DNA of 64,000 bases from Paenibacillus_E sp052115445 (lineage in GTDB: Bacteria > Bacillota > Bacilli > Paenibacillales > NBRC-103111): assembly GCF_052115445.1 (NCBI RefSeq), contig NZ_JBFRGR010000011.1, positions 62,001 through 126,000 of the forward strand, read 5' to 3'. Position 1 is the stretch's first letter; each line of letters opens with the position of its first letter. Positions 1-10,167 of this stretch are shown here, one piece after another. The notes beneath the pieces were generated by a model. It ran no database searches. It worked only from the letters and a program-made list of their open reading frames with translations, and was not told the DNA's origin. The position numbers and the translations under genes are program-made.

Positions 1-1
1 C

Positions 2-709
2 GACGGATTCTGGTTGTTGCTTCGAAACACGCTGCTGATTAGTTTATATAATCTAGTATTCTTTTTTCCCGTTCCAATCGTTCTTGCGCTACTGTTGAAT
101 GAAATTCGGATCAACTTGTTCAAGAAGTTTATCCAAACCATCATTTATTTACCTCACTTCATTTCTTGGGTAGTTGTTGTCGGCATTACTTATATGATGC
201 TTGGAACGCAAGGCGGTCTCGTTAACGAGATGATCAGATCGGCTGGGGGTACGGAGATCGCCTTCCTGACCACGAAGGAATGGTTCCGCAGTTTGATTGT
301 CGGTCAAAGTGTCTGGAAAGAAGCCGGCTGGGGTACGATCATCTTCCTGGCTGCGCTCGCTGGCGTTGATCCGCAGCTTTACGAAGCGGCAATCGTCGAC
401 GGAGCGGGGCGCTGGAGGCAACTCTGGCACGTTACGTTACCGGCCCTTCGCAGCACCATATTAATTCTGCTTATTTTGCGGATGGGCAGCGTTCTTGACG
501 TAGGCTTCGAGCACATTTTCCTCATGCTTAATTCGACCGTGAACGAGGTGGGCGACGTCTTCGAAACATACGTGTACCGTGAGGGACTAATCGGAGGCAA
601 ATTCAGCTACACAACTGCGATCGGCTTGTTTAAATCTGCCATCGGCATGATCCTTATTGTTACGGCCAATTGGCTGACCAAAAAACTCGGAGAAGAAGGC
701 GTCTACTAA
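2..709 (+). CDS. CUT1 sugar ABC permease, LplB type (5' end cut by window)
   Basis: This is one of two membrane subunits of an oligosaccharide importer. The reading frame is open from base 2, so the true start and about the first 80 residues lie upstream; 235 residues are visible. The sequence shows several hydrophobic segments and the EAA loop that docks the ATPase (EAAIVDGAGRWRQLWHVTLP, near base 382). The paralogues at 40960 and 60657 align along the whole visible length. The partner permease begins 49 bp downstream and the binding protein follows, the standard LplB-YtcP-LipO order. Family membership is clear; the substrate is inferred only from the uronide-related enzymes further along (5696-10105). 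Confidence 0.9.
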   Translation, partial: DGFWLLLRNTLLISLYNLVFFFPVPIVLALLLNEIRINLFKKFIQTIIYLPHFISWVVVVGITYMMLGTQGGLVNEMIRSAGGTEIAFLTTKEWFRSLIVGQSVWKEAGWGTIIFLAALAGVDPQLYEAAIVDGAGRWRQLWHVTLPALRSTILILLILRMGSVLDVGFEHIFLMLNSTVNEVGDVFETYVYREGLIGGKFSYTTAIGLFKSAIGMILIVTANWLTKKLGEEGVY

Positions 710-758
710 ATCGTAGGATTCGTAACACTATGCCCGGAATCAGATAGGAGGAACCGAT

Positions 759-1640
759 TTGCTGCACTACAAACCATCGCTCGGCAGCAGAATTTTTGAT
801 ATTGCTAATGTTTCTGTACTTGTCTTATGCTCGTCCGTTATGCTGTTTCCGTTCTTGTACGTCCTAGCTACCTCACTTTCGCCGATGGAGCAGGTCCTTC
901 GCGGCGGACTCATTTTGTGGCCCCAGAAAGTGACTTGGGGTGCTTACGATACGATCTTTTCCAACAGGCATTTTGTCCGCTCTTTGTGGATGAGCGTTGT
1001 GATTACGGTGATCGGCACGTTCGTCAATCTCGCTCTCACTTCCCTGATGGCCTACCCGCTAGCCAAAAAAAGACTGCGCGGCCGCAACTTGATCCTGTTA
1101 CTTGTCGTTGTGACGATGCTGTTCAGCGGCGGACTGATCCCTAGCTACCTGGTGGTCAAAAATATGCATCTGCTGAATACGATATGGTCCGTTATTTTGC
1201 CTGGCGCCATCAGTGCATTTAACCTGATCATCATGAAAAACTTTTTCAATAGCATTCCCGAGGAACTCGAAGAATCGGCTCGCATCGACGGCTGTCGCAA
1301 CTTCGGTGTTCTGTTCCGCATCGTGTTGCCTCTATCGATGCCGGCGCTTGCCACCTTTACGCTGTTTTACGCGGTCGGTCACTGGAACTCTTTTTTCTCA
1401 GCGGTCATGTATATCAATAAGACCGATTTATGGCCTATTCAGGTGCTGCTGCGTCAAATGATCGTTGAAGGCTCCGTCGAGCAATTCCAGAATGCTTCGC
1501 TTGAAGGAAGTGCAAACGTAATGCCGCAAACGATCAAAATGGCTGCGACGATCGTTGCGACGGTTCCGATCCTGCTGATCTATCCGTTTCTGCAGAAACA
1601 TTTTGCGAAAGGCGTGCTGCTCGGTTCGGTCAAAGGCTAA
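759..1640 (+). CDS. CUT1 sugar ABC permease, YtcP/LplC type
   Basis: This is the second membrane subunit of the first transporter, 293 residues, the usual size. It starts at TTG, chosen because a TAGGAGG ribosome binding site lies 7 bp upstream. An N-terminal membrane segment is followed by further hydrophobic segments. The EAA loop reads ESARIDGCRNFGVLFRIVLP (about residues 169-188), and the C-terminus ends in the GSVKG motif typical of the family. It should pair with the upstream LplB-type subunit in the cytoplasmic membrane. No ATPase gene accompanies it. Confidence 0.93.
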   Translation: MLHYKPSLGSRIFDIANVSVLVLCSSVMLFPFLYVLATSLSPMEQVLRGGLILWPQKVTWGAYDTIFSNRHFVRSLWMSVVITVIGTFVNLALTSLMAYPLAKKRLRGRNLILLLVVVTMLFSGGLIPSYLVVKNMHLLNTIWSVILPGAISAFNLIIMKNFFNSIPEELEESARIDGCRNFGVLFRIVLPLSMPALATFTLFYAVGHWNSFFSAVMYINKTDLWPIQVLLRQMIVEGSVEQFQNASLEGSANVMPQTIKMAATIVATVPILLIYPFLQKHFAKGVLLGSVKG

Positions 1641-1718
1641 TCCGATCGGGTTTCGGAGGACCATTTACCCGGTTCTCTTCACCATATATAATATAAATGA
1701 TATCAGGAGGTCAGAAAC

Positions 1719-3248
1719 ATGTTAAACAAAAGAAAATGGTACAAACATATGTCCATTGTCCTAGCTGCAACAATGCTGGGGGGCGCCGTAACTGGGTGTG
1801 CAAAGAAAGAAGAGCCGGTCGCCAGCAATCCTGTTGGCAGCGCCAAACCGGCTGACAAAAAGCGGATCAAAATCAGCTCGATGTTCCCGCTTTACGGCGA
1901 TCCTGCGCAAAAAACGGAAGCTTGGAAATTCATTGAAGACAAATTCAACATCGACTATGAGCCGCTGGCGATTCCGAACAACAGCTCGGAGGAAAAAGTA
2001 AAGCTGGCTGTCGCCTCTGGCGATATGGCTGATTTCACTACATGGGAATCGTTTCCTTCCGCTGACTTTAGCAATTACGTAGATCAAGGCGCATTTCTTG
2101 CGCTCGATGATTACATCAAAGATATGCCGAATATAATGAAGACACCTCAGGCGGCTTGGGACAACTTGAAAATCAATGGCAAAATATACGGGATTCCCAG
2201 AACGCGTCCATTAACCACCGTCGCGGTCATGATCCGCCAAGACTGGCTTGACAATTTGGGCCTGCCTGTTCCGAAAACGACGGATGAGCTGTTTAAAACG
2301 GCGGTCGCGTTTACGAAGAACGACCCTGACAAAAACGGCAAAGCGGACACGTTCGGCTTCGCTGTCGGCGAAAACATTGCGTTTTTGGAAAGCATTTGGC
2401 ACGCATTCGATACCGGCAACAACTGGCGGATCATGGAAGACGGCACGTTGATGAACAGCGCGATCACCCCGGGACGCAAACAGGGACTCACCTTTGTACG
2501 TGATTTGTACAAGGAAGGCGCCATCGACAAAGACTTTGCCGTGTTGAAAACAACACAAGTGTGGGAGAAAATCAACAGCGGTAACGCGGGCATTTACGTC
2601 GGGAATATCAGTGATTACCCGAAATTCGTCGATGCGCTTGCCAAAACGAACCCGAACGCCAAGTTTGTGTTGGCCAAAAATCCGGTTGGACCGACAGGCA
2701 AATCCGGCACGAGCAATGGAATCGGCTTCTACGGTCTGCAGACAATACCGGCGAGTCTAGGGAAGGACAAAGACAAAGTCAAACGGATTATCGAATTCAT
2801 CGATTGGCAAGCAAGTGACGAAGGTACTCTCTTCAAGCAATACGGCGTGGAAGGAGCCCACTATACTAAAAATGCCGATGGCACCCTGAAGCCTAATGCC
2901 GACAAGATAAAGGCCGACGCCGTCGCCAATCTGGTATCCCATAACAAATTCGATCCGTATTTGGCGGTTTCGACTACGGCTTCAGCCGATGTTCAAAAGA
3001 TGCAGCGCGAAATGATTGACTATGTCGCGGACAAAGGCGTGACAAACCCGGTTATCGGTTTTCTAGCACCAGCACAGCGTGAGAAAGGTGCTGATCTTAA
3101 CAAGCTGCGCGACGAGTTTTTCGTCAAAGTAGTGATGGGCAAGAGCCCTATTGAGGACTTCGACAAGTTCACGAAAGAATGGCTTGATAAAGGCGGTTCT
3201 CAATTAACGAAGGAAGTGAACGATTGGTACAAGGTGAACAAAAAATAA
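1719..3248 (+). CDS. Extracellular oligosaccharide-binding lipoprotein (LipO type)
   Basis: This is a solute-binding protein for the importer encoded just upstream, 509 residues. It begins with a positively charged signal sequence and a lipobox (GAVTGC, Cys about residue 27), so it should be lipid-anchored on the outer face of the membrane. A calcium-loop-like stretch (DPDKNGKADTFGF, about residues 205-217) is common in this large binding-protein family. An AGGAGG site precedes the ATG. A hairpin followed by Ts (3296-3339) ends the transporter unit. Ligand unknown; the neighbouring GH88 and lyase genes suggest uronic-acid-containing oligosaccharides. Confidence 0.92.
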   Translation: MLNKRKWYKHMSIVLAATMLGGAVTGCAKKEEPVASNPVGSAKPADKKRIKISSMFPLYGDPAQKTEAWKFIEDKFNIDYEPLAIPNNSSEEKVKLAVASGDMADFTTWESFPSADFSNYVDQGAFLALDDYIKDMPNIMKTPQAAWDNLKINGKIYGIPRTRPLTTVAVMIRQDWLDNLGLPVPKTTDELFKTAVAFTKNDPDKNGKADTFGFAVGENIAFLESIWHAFDTGNNWRIMEDGTLMNSAITPGRKQGLTFVRDLYKEGAIDKDFAVLKTTQVWEKINSGNAGIYVGNISDYPKFVDALAKTNPNAKFVLAKNPVGPTGKSGTSNGIGFYGLQTIPASLGKDKDKVKRIIEFIDWQASDEGTLFKQYGVEGAHYTKNADGTLKPNADKIKADAVANLVSHNKFDPYLAVSTTASADVQKMQREMIDYVADKGVTNPVIGFLAPAQREKGADLNKLRDEFFVKVVMGKSPIEDFDKFTKEWLDKGGSQLTKEVNDWYKVNKK

Positions 3249-3295
3249 TCTGATCTTATTTCCGGGAATGTTGACCTTGCTGCCTATACCCTACA

Positions 3296-3339
3296 CCGGA
3301 TGATCATTTCCTTTCGGGAATTGATCTTCCGGTTTTTAT
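3296..3339 (+). terminator. Rho-independent terminator after binding-protein gene
   Basis: An imperfect hairpin with arms CCGGATGATCATTTCC and GGGAATTGATCTTCCGG is followed by a run of five Ts. It separates the transporter genes from the AraC regulator and may work as a partial terminator. Confidence 0.75.
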
Positions 3340-3370
3340 TTGAAATATTCGGTTGAAAGGTGGTTATCGC

Positions 3371-5686
3371 ATGCTGCGCTCCTTATGGAAATGGCACTTA
3401 TCAAATCAGATGCGCTTGAAAGTGCTGTTTGCCGCTTCGTTATTTTCAATTATCCCGGTAATTGTCCTCGGCGCCATTACCTATATGATCGCCAGCGACA
3501 GCATGATGCAGGAAATTGGTAAAACGAACAAAGAAACAATGCGGCAAATTCAGGAACGAATCGACAAGCTGCTCGTCACCAATGATAAAATCGTTCTGCA
3601 GCAAGCGTTTAATCCCCTTTTGACGGAATTTTTGAAAACACCGGATCCTTACAAGGACAATCTTTTATTCCAAAAGGTCACAACCATCCTCAATTCCATG
3701 GAAGTGCTGATGGAAAATGTGGATTCCGTCTATTTGTATATGAAACGTCAGCAGCTCGCCGTCAATCCGAGCGAGGGTATCTTCGAAGCGTCCAAGCTTG
3801 ATGCCGGGTTGCTTCAACGAATCAATGAAAGTAATGAGCCATTGTTCTGGTTCGACCGTAAAGTGATGGCATCAGTGCCGCGCGGTGGGTCCCACGTCGT
3901 GACACTTGTCCGTCGTTTACCAGTGACGTCTGATCAGGCGCTCGGTTATTTGATTATCAACCTGAACGAACGAGCGTTTTTCGAGGTGTTCGGCAGTATG
4001 CATCAGGGCACAAGCGGTGAAATGATCATCCTTACACCATCTGGCAATATTTTTTCGGATTGGAACAAAAGGCTGCTAAGTCGCGAATTCTCCGACTATC
4101 CGGTTATCCGCGACTTGAAGGAGTCCGACCTGCCTGAATCGTTCGGCGAATACAAAATCGACGGTAGTTTGATGCTGGTCAACTCGTTGAAATCATCCTA
4201 TAACGACTGGCGGTATGTGTCGGTATTACCGCTGAGCGAGTTGACGATTCATATCCAATCGATTAAAAAAACGACGATCTTCATTTGCCTCGTGCTTACC
4301 TTTGTAAGCCTCGTCGCAGCCGTCCTGCTGTCGCAGCGGCTATTTCGGGCCTTCTCAGGCTTTATCGAGAAGATTCGCAGCATTGGTAAGTTCAACCAGC
4401 CGTTGCCGCAGAAAATGGACGAATTCGGCCTTATCAGTTATTACGTAGAGTCGCTTCAGTCGACGAACAACCATCTGGAAAGCCAAATCCTGCAATCGAT
4501 GCCGCTCTTGCGGGCGAGTTTCATCCAGCGTCTCCTAACAGAGACATTTCGGCAAGGGGAGTTTGGCGAGAAGCTCGATTATTATCAAATACCAGCCGCT
4601 TACGGGTACTATACCGTGCTATGTATCGAGCTGGACAATTTGCGGGGCCAATCGGAGCAGGACGTTAATTTGTTTCTATACGCGGCAATGAATATAGCCA
4701 AAGAAGTCATCAGCCATCATACGGAAGGTATGGTCGTCAGAATGCAGTCGGAGCAGATTGCTGTCGTCATCAACAACGGGCAGAGGGAGAGCGGAACGAG
4801 TNAGGTGCAAATGGAGATTTTTCGTATTTCCGAGGAAATACGGGGAGTAATCGAGCAGGTGCTCCACGTTACGGCGACAATCGGCGTCGGCCACAGCTAT
4901 CTGGGCATTGAAAACCTACACCGCTCTTACAAAGAGGCACTTGAGGCAATCAAGTACCAGCTTCTCGAAGGAACCGGGACCGTGTTGTTTATCGACCGGG
5001 TGAATCCTGAAGAAACCGTTTTTTCGTACCCCGTGGAGCAGGAACAACTCATTCTATTGAATTTGAAGCTTGGTAATCTTGAACAAATAGAGAGCGCAGT
5101 CAACGATTTCGCGGAAACATTGAAAATGGAAGAAGCACTGACAATCGATCACGTACGCCAATCGTTCGTACAACTGCTCGCAGCGACGCTTCGGACGCTG
5201 TATGAGTTCGACCCTAAAGACGGGCCGAAGCTATTTACAGACAACGTATATCATACGTTGAACCAATTCAAAACAATGGAACATATCAAGGAATGGCTTA
5301 TACAAAACATTTTTCATACGATGATTGTCCATTTCCGCCACCTACGCAGCGAGCGAAATTCGCAGACTACGGAGAAGGTGCTAAGTTATATTCACAAGCA
5401 TTACGACGAAGATCTGTCGCAACCTCAATTAGCCGATATGGTGATGATGCCAGTGTCGCACTTTAGCAGCTTTTTTAAACAGGAGGTCGGCGTTACGTTT
5501 ACCGAATACATCATCACGTACCGGATAGAGAAAGNGAAGGAACTTCTGACGAAAACGGATTTTAAGGTGTCTGATATCGCCGAGAGGCTTTGTTATAATA
5601 ATTCGCAAAATTTTATACGTACGTTCAAACGGGTCACCGGGATTACCCCCGGGGAATATAGACAAAAGCATACGAGAACGGAATGA
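3371..5686 (+). CDS. Membrane-bound AraC-family regulator with extracellular sensor
   Basis: This is a one-component regulator of 771 residues. I start it at ATG 3371 because GAAAGGTGG lies 8 bp upstream; an in-frame TTG at 3353 lacks such a site. Domains in order: membrane segment (about 17-40), extracellular sensor region (about 41-299), second membrane segment (about 300-322), a linker with a HAMP-like start, a long central region, and a C-terminal AraC helix-turn-helix pair (about 670-768, ending FKRVTGITPGEYRQKH). It lies between the transporter and the catabolic genes it probably controls. Two N bases (4802, 5535) each leave one residue undetermined but do not break the frame. The paralogue at 38392 has the same architecture. 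Confidence 0.9.
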   Translation: MLRSLWKWHLSNQMRLKVLFAASLFSIIPVIVLGAITYMIASDSMMQEIGKTNKETMRQIQERIDKLLVTNDKIVLQQAFNPLLTEFLKTPDPYKDNLLFQKVTTILNSMEVLMENVDSVYLYMKRQQLAVNPSEGIFEASKLDAGLLQRINESNEPLFWFDRKVMASVPRGGSHVVTLVRRLPVTSDQALGYLIINLNERAFFEVFGSMHQGTSGEMIILTPSGNIFSDWNKRLLSREFSDYPVIRDLKESDLPESFGEYKIDGSLMLVNSLKSSYNDWRYVSVLPLSELTIHIQSIKKTTIFICLVLTFVSLVAAVLLSQRLFRAFSGFIEKIRSIGKFNQPLPQKMDEFGLISYYVESLQSTNNHLESQILQSMPLLRASFIQRLLTETFRQGEFGEKLDYYQIPAAYGYYTVLCIELDNLRGQSEQDVNLFLYAAMNIAKEVISHHTEGMVVRMQSEQIAVVINNGQRESGTSXVQMEIFRISEEIRGVIEQVLHVTATIGVGHSYLGIENLHRSYKEALEAIKYQLLEGTGTVLFIDRVNPEETVFSYPVEQEQLILLNLKLGNLEQIESAVNDFAETLKMEEALTIDHVRQSFVQLLAATLRTLYEFDPKDGPKLFTDNVYHTLNQFKTMEHIKEWLIQNIFHTMIVHFRHLRSERNSQTTEKVLSYIHKHYDEDLSQPQLADMVMMPVSHFSSFFKQEVGVTFTEYIITYRIEKXKELLTKTDFKVSDIAERLCYNNSQNFIRTFKRVTGITPGEYRQKHTRTE

Positions 5687-5695
5687 AAGTTATAG

Positions 5696-6741
5696 TACGG
5701 CTGCCGATACACGACGAAATTGAATCCGAATACAGACTGGACAGACGGATTTTGGACAGGCATGCTATGGCTCTGTTACGAATATTCCAAAGATGAAGTG
5801 TTCCGCGAAGCGGCGCAGCGCAACATCGATAGTTTTCGTAAGCGGCTTGCCGACAATGTTGGTCTCGGGCATCATGATATTGGTTTCCTCTATTCATTAT
5901 CGGCAAAAGCTGGTTGGATAATTGACAAGGACGAAGCGGCGAAAGAGCTAACGCTGCAGGCGGCTGACAAACTGCTTGGTCGCTGGCGCGAAGAGGCGCA
6001 GCTGATTCAGGCGTGGGGATCTTTGGGCGACGAAAAGCAAGGTGGACGCATCATCATTGATTGTCTGATGAATTTGCCGTTTTGTATTGGGCAACGGAAA
6101 TGACTGGCGACAACCGTTATCGTGAAATTGCGATCAAGCATGCGGAGAAAAGCCGCCGTTATCTGGTGCGCGGCGACGATTTCTCGTATCACACGTTCTA
6201 CTTCGAACAGGATTCAGGCATACCTATCGGAGGGACGACGCATCAAGGGTATCACAACGGTTCTACATGGACACGCGGCCAAGCATGGGGCGTATATGGC
6301 TTTGCGCTTTCTTACAAATATACGAAAAATCCGGAATTCCTTGAAACGTCTCTTCGTTTGGCGCGCTACTTCCTGCAGCATTTGCCAGAAGATCATGTCG
6401 CCTACTGGGATTTCAATGTGCCGGTTGACGCAAATACTTACCGAGACAGCTCTGCGTCGGCGATCGTTTGCGCAGGCTTGCTCGAACTATTGGATCATTT
6501 GGATCCGAACCATCCGGAGAGGGCCTTTTTCGAAGACTGGCTGGAGCTCTCGCTCAAATCGCTTGTCGACAATTATTCGACAGTTGGAGAAGAAGATGCG
6601 GAAGGTTTGATCAAGCGAGGTTCGTATAGTATTCGGGCCAACAGCTCCCCGGATGATTTTGTGATCTGGGGCGATTACTATTATCTCGAAGCACTCATGC
6701 TTATTGAGAAAGGTATCACTGGATATTGGTATAACCGGTAG
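5696..6741 (+). pseudogene. Unsaturated uronyl hydrolase GH88, frameshifted and N-terminally truncated
   Basis: GH88 enzymes hydrolyse the unsaturated uronic acid left at the non-reducing end by polysaccharide lyases. The first part (frame of base 5720) carries HHDIGF (Asp about 53) and IIDCLMN (Asp about 114), the two catalytic Asp motifs. The frame then stops at 6103. The rest continues in another frame to 6741, including STWTRGQAWGVYGFALSY. Comparison with the intact paralogue at 54395 places the break at the TTTT run 6080-6083; one more T restores a continuous protein. About 60 N-terminal residues of the paralogue are also missing, there is no convincing ribosome binding site, and the stop of the AraC gene lies immediately upstream. 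The T-run break could be a sequencing error, but the missing N-terminus suggests real decay. Confidence 0.82.
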
Positions 6742-6766
6742 TAGCTGGATGGAGGTAATGAGTAGA

Positions 6767-8785
6767 ATGGAAAATCAAACATATCGGCCTGGACCTATTG
6801 TAAGCGATTACGATTTTTTTACCCGTGCAATCGATATGAGCTTACCGGCCCTAGGGGATTTAAAGAAAGCGGTCGAAAGCGATGACTTCGTTAAGGCGCG
6901 CCGACTATTTGCGGAGCATGTGAGGCGATCCTTGCGTCCGGATCTGTATTTCCGTATTCCGCCTCATGATATGCAAAACGTGTTTTTTCTGCCGGGAGAG
7001 ACGATGGAAGAGATGGGTGAGCGTATATTGTCTTTAAAGTTCGTTTCTTGCGGCACGCCCCATCAATTCTCTGGGAAGGTGGACTGGTCCGTCAATCCTA
7101 CGTTCAATCAATATGTAGAATGGACCGTGCAATTGAACCGTCATTGGGAATGGGAGGTGCTGGCGAGGCGTTACCTGGAAACGGGGAGTGAAAAATACGC
7201 CGAGGGACTCGTTAACCTGTTTACCAGCTGGGTCCAGCAGGTCGTTATACCGGAAAGTGGGCCGGGATACGGATGGAGGACGATCGAGTGCGGATTGCGT
7301 ATGGGCAATGCCTGGCCTTATGCGCTTCACGCCTGTTACCATTCTCCACATTTTACTGATGACGTGTTGATCGACTGGTATAAATCCTTGTGGGAACATG
7401 CTTTGCGGCTCCGCCTCCATCATCGGAAAGAAGGCAATTGGCTGCTTATGGAGATGAACGGTCTGTCCCACATCGGCGTGCTTTGTCCGGAATTCAGGGA
7501 AGCGACAAACTGGAGAGCCTATGCTCAGGAGAAGCTGTTCCAAGAATTGAACAGACAGCTATACCCGGACGGGTTTCATTTTGAATTAAGCACGAATTAT
7601 CACGAGGTCGTATTACAAAATTATTTTCAAGTGATTGAGTTGTATCACGCCTATCATATCCCGATTGCTCCTGAACTCGTTAAAGGACTCGAACATGCTT
7701 GCACAGCTCATGTCAAATTGATGATGCCGGACGGCCGGTTGCCAGATCTGAACGATGGCCGCTGGTTGAAAGTATCGGATTCGTTTTCCATGCAGGAGGC
7801 GACAAGACATTATCCACACAGGTTGGACTTTCTATGGGCCTTAACCGAAGGACAAGAAGGGAAACCGCCGGTTGAAACGTCCATACCCTTTCCTTACAGC
7901 GGTTACTATGTCATGCGGACCGGCTGGGATCGGCAAGCCGTATGGGCGATGTTCGACGCGGGACCGTTCGGGAGGGGACACCAGCACGAGGATAAGCTGA
8001 ATCTGCTTATACATGCCTACGGAAAGCTACTGCTTACCGAGGGGGGCAATTACGCCTATGACGACTCGGAGATGCGTCGCTATGTTCTGTCGACCCGATC
8101 GCACAACACGGTTCGTGTAGATGGATCGGATCAAAATCGGAGAATCGCTTACCGTTGGATGGATGAAGACATCAATGTGCTGACTGATGCACAATGGTAT
8201 TCGTCCGAAGTCTTTGATTGGGTTCAAGGAATATATAACGAAGGCTATGGCTCGCAGGCGCAGATTAGAGTCACCCACAGCCGGAGCGTGCTGTTCTTGA
8301 AAAACGATCCGCTCGTTTCTCCATGCTTTCTGGTCATTGACAGGCTAACGCCGCAAGATGAACAATCGCACAACTATGAATTTCTATGGCATCTGCACAG
8401 CGAATCGGCAGCTGTTCAAGGGTTGAACAGTTTTACCTTGAACCATGAAAGTCCGAATCTGAGCCTAGTTACGAACCGAATGGACAACCTGACAGCCACA
8501 ATCATAAAGGGGCATATCGAACCGGAGTGGCAAGGGTGGAAAAACACCGATACGTTTGCGCAAGGAGAGTATGCGCCTGCTCCTACGGTTGTCTATGATT
8601 TGACGGCCGTGGGATCGGTTCGCCTTGTTACCTTGTTGTTTCCTACAAACACGGGAGAAAGTTGCCCGATAAAGGAAGTTGAAGCCTCGGGAGAAGTAGG
8701 CGATCGACAAATACGGCTGAATCTGCTAAACGGCCAATCGATTTTGATTGACGAAAACGAATATACAGGGGTTAGGGGCATGTAA
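6767..8785 (+). CDS. Heparinase II/III-family protein (probable polysaccharide lyase)
   Basis: This is a probable uronate-cleaving lyase of 672 residues. An N-terminal helical toroid region (about 1-370) is followed by the heparinase II/III C-terminal beta domain. The motif GHQHEDKLNLL (His405, His407) and SHNTVRVDG (His446) are the conserved histidine-rich signatures of the PL12/PL15/PL17/PL21-type fold. No signal peptide is seen, so the enzyme is probably cytoplasmic and acts on imported oligomers. I chose ATG 6767 (GGAGGT 10 bp upstream); ATG 6758 is an alternative. It lies 25 bp after the GH88 remnant, whose substrates are the products of such lyases. Substrate class is not determinable from sequence alone. 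Confidence 0.85.
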   Translation: MENQTYRPGPIVSDYDFFTRAIDMSLPALGDLKKAVESDDFVKARRLFAEHVRRSLRPDLYFRIPPHDMQNVFFLPGETMEEMGERILSLKFVSCGTPHQFSGKVDWSVNPTFNQYVEWTVQLNRHWEWEVLARRYLETGSEKYAEGLVNLFTSWVQQVVIPESGPGYGWRTIECGLRMGNAWPYALHACYHSPHFTDDVLIDWYKSLWEHALRLRLHHRKEGNWLLMEMNGLSHIGVLCPEFREATNWRAYAQEKLFQELNRQLYPDGFHFELSTNYHEVVLQNYFQVIELYHAYHIPIAPELVKGLEHACTAHVKLMMPDGRLPDLNDGRWLKVSDSFSMQEATRHYPHRLDFLWALTEGQEGKPPVETSIPFPYSGYYVMRTGWDRQAVWAMFDAGPFGRGHQHEDKLNLLIHAYGKLLLTEGGNYAYDDSEMRRYVLSTRSHNTVRVDGSDQNRRIAYRWMDEDINVLTDAQWYSSEVFDWVQGIYNEGYGSQAQIRVTHSRSVLFLKNDPLVSPCFLVIDRLTPQDEQSHNYEFLWHLHSESAAVQGLNSFTLNHESPNLSLVTNRMDNLTATIIKGHIEPEWQGWKNTDTFAQGEYAPAPTVVYDLTAVGSVRLVTLLFPTNTGESCPIKEVEASGEVGDRQIRLNLLNGQSILIDENEYTGVRGM

Positions 8786-8827
8786 TCCGCAAGGAGTAGA
8801 AACAGTAGAAAAGAGGAGTGGTTGGAG

Positions 8828-10105
8828 ATGACCCAATTAACCGCAATATTGATCGGTGCAGGAGCCAGAGGTGCTCGTAGCTATGCGCCATACGCGTTGG
8901 ACTATCCGCATGAGTTGAAATTTGTTGCCGTAGCCGAAGCAAACGCTATTCGAAGAGAGGACTTTGCCAAACTGCACCATATACCGGGAGAATGCAGCTT
9001 CGAGTCGTGGGAGCAATTACTGGAACGGCCGATCATGGCCGACATCGCCGTTATTTGCACACAAGACCAGATGCATTACGAGCCGACCATGCAGGCATTG
9101 GCGAAGAAGTACCATGTGCTGCTGGAGAAGCCAATGTCGCCTACGCCGAAGGAATGTATCGAGATGGAGCTGGCGGCGAAGGAACACGACCGTTTGTTAA
9201 CGATTTGCCACGTGCTTCGCTATACGCCGTTCTGGTCGGCCGTGAAGCGAGTCATATCTGAAGGGAAAATCGGTCAAGTCGCGTCCATTCAATTAAACGA
9301 AAATGTCGGGTATTGGCATATCGCCCACAGCTTCGTACGAGGCAATTGGAACAACTCGGAGACGTCAAGCCCGATGATCTTGGCCAAATCGTGCCACGAT
9401 ATGGACGTTCTATCATGGTTGATGGATCAACCATGCGAACGCGTTAGCTCGTACGGATCGCTTATGCATTTTCGCTCCGAGAACGCTCCTGAAGGATCTA
9501 CCGACTATTGCATCAGTGGATGCGCCGTAGAGTCCACCTGTGCATATTCGGCACCTCGGTTTTATTTGGGGGAAGGAAAAAACTGGGCGAGGCATTTCGC
9601 CGATGAGTTATCCAAGGAGAGCATCATTAAAGGCCTTCAAGAGACCAATTACGGACGCTGTGTGTATAAAAGCGACAATAACGTAGTTGACCACCAGGTG
9701 GTTAATATGGAGTTTGCGAACGGAGCCACTGCCATGTTTAGTATGTGCGGTTTCACGAGGCACCAGGAGCGGCGAATTCAAATCATGGGAACCAGAGGAG
9801 AACTTAGGGCCGAGGAAAGTAAAATCGTTGTTTGCGATTTTCTGACTCATGAGGAGACCGTCATTGAAATACCCGAGCAAACTAGCGGCCACGGCGGGGG
9901 AGACAGCGGTATTGTACGCAGTTTCCTTAAAGAGGTCCTCAGCTATACGGGCAGAGAAAGCCTTCTTACCTCGGCATCGGCTTCTGTAAGAAGCCATATG
10001 ATGGCATTTGCTGCAGAGCACTCGAGACTTCATAAAGGCAAGTCGATTGAGTTGGACGAATTTTACAACAACGTAATGACACCGGAACGGATTCAAGCTT
10101 TTTAA
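8828..10105 (+). CDS. Gfo/Idh/MocA-family NAD(P)-dependent oxidoreductase
   Basis: This is a sugar or inositol dehydrogenase-like protein of 425 residues. The Rossmann dinucleotide motif GAGARG is at residues 10-15, and the EKPMS motif typical of the family is near residue 100; a C-terminal alpha/beta domain follows. I place the start at ATG 8828 because AAGAGGAG lies 9 bp upstream; an in-frame TTG at 8822 is too close to that site. It is the last gene of the first catabolic cluster and may oxidise or epimerise a sugar released by the lyase and hydrolase. The exact substrate cannot be assigned. Confidence 0.9.
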   Translation: MTQLTAILIGAGARGARSYAPYALDYPHELKFVAVAEANAIRREDFAKLHHIPGECSFESWEQLLERPIMADIAVICTQDQMHYEPTMQALAKKYHVLLEKPMSPTPKECIEMELAAKEHDRLLTICHVLRYTPFWSAVKRVISEGKIGQVASIQLNENVGYWHIAHSFVRGNWNNSETSSPMILAKSCHDMDVLSWLMDQPCERVSSYGSLMHFRSENAPEGSTDYCISGCAVESTCAYSAPRFYLGEGKNWARHFADELSKESIIKGLQETNYGRCVYKSDNNVVDHQVVNMEFANGATAMFSMCGFTRHQERRIQIMGTRGELRAEESKIVVCDFLTHEETVIEIPEQTSGHGGGDSGIVRSFLKEVLSYTGRESLLTSASASVRSHMMAFAAEHSRLHKGKSIELDEFYNNVMTPERIQAF

Positions 10106-10167
10106 TAATTAAATATTTGTCTTGCATATTTATGCATACATTGTATATAGGCTAAATTATTTTTTCT

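Noticed and set aside
6075..6105. Programmed frameshift in the GH88 gene
   Set aside because: There is no stimulatory structure evident, the N-terminus is also missing, and the intact paralogue uses a single frame; decay or a base-call error is simpler.
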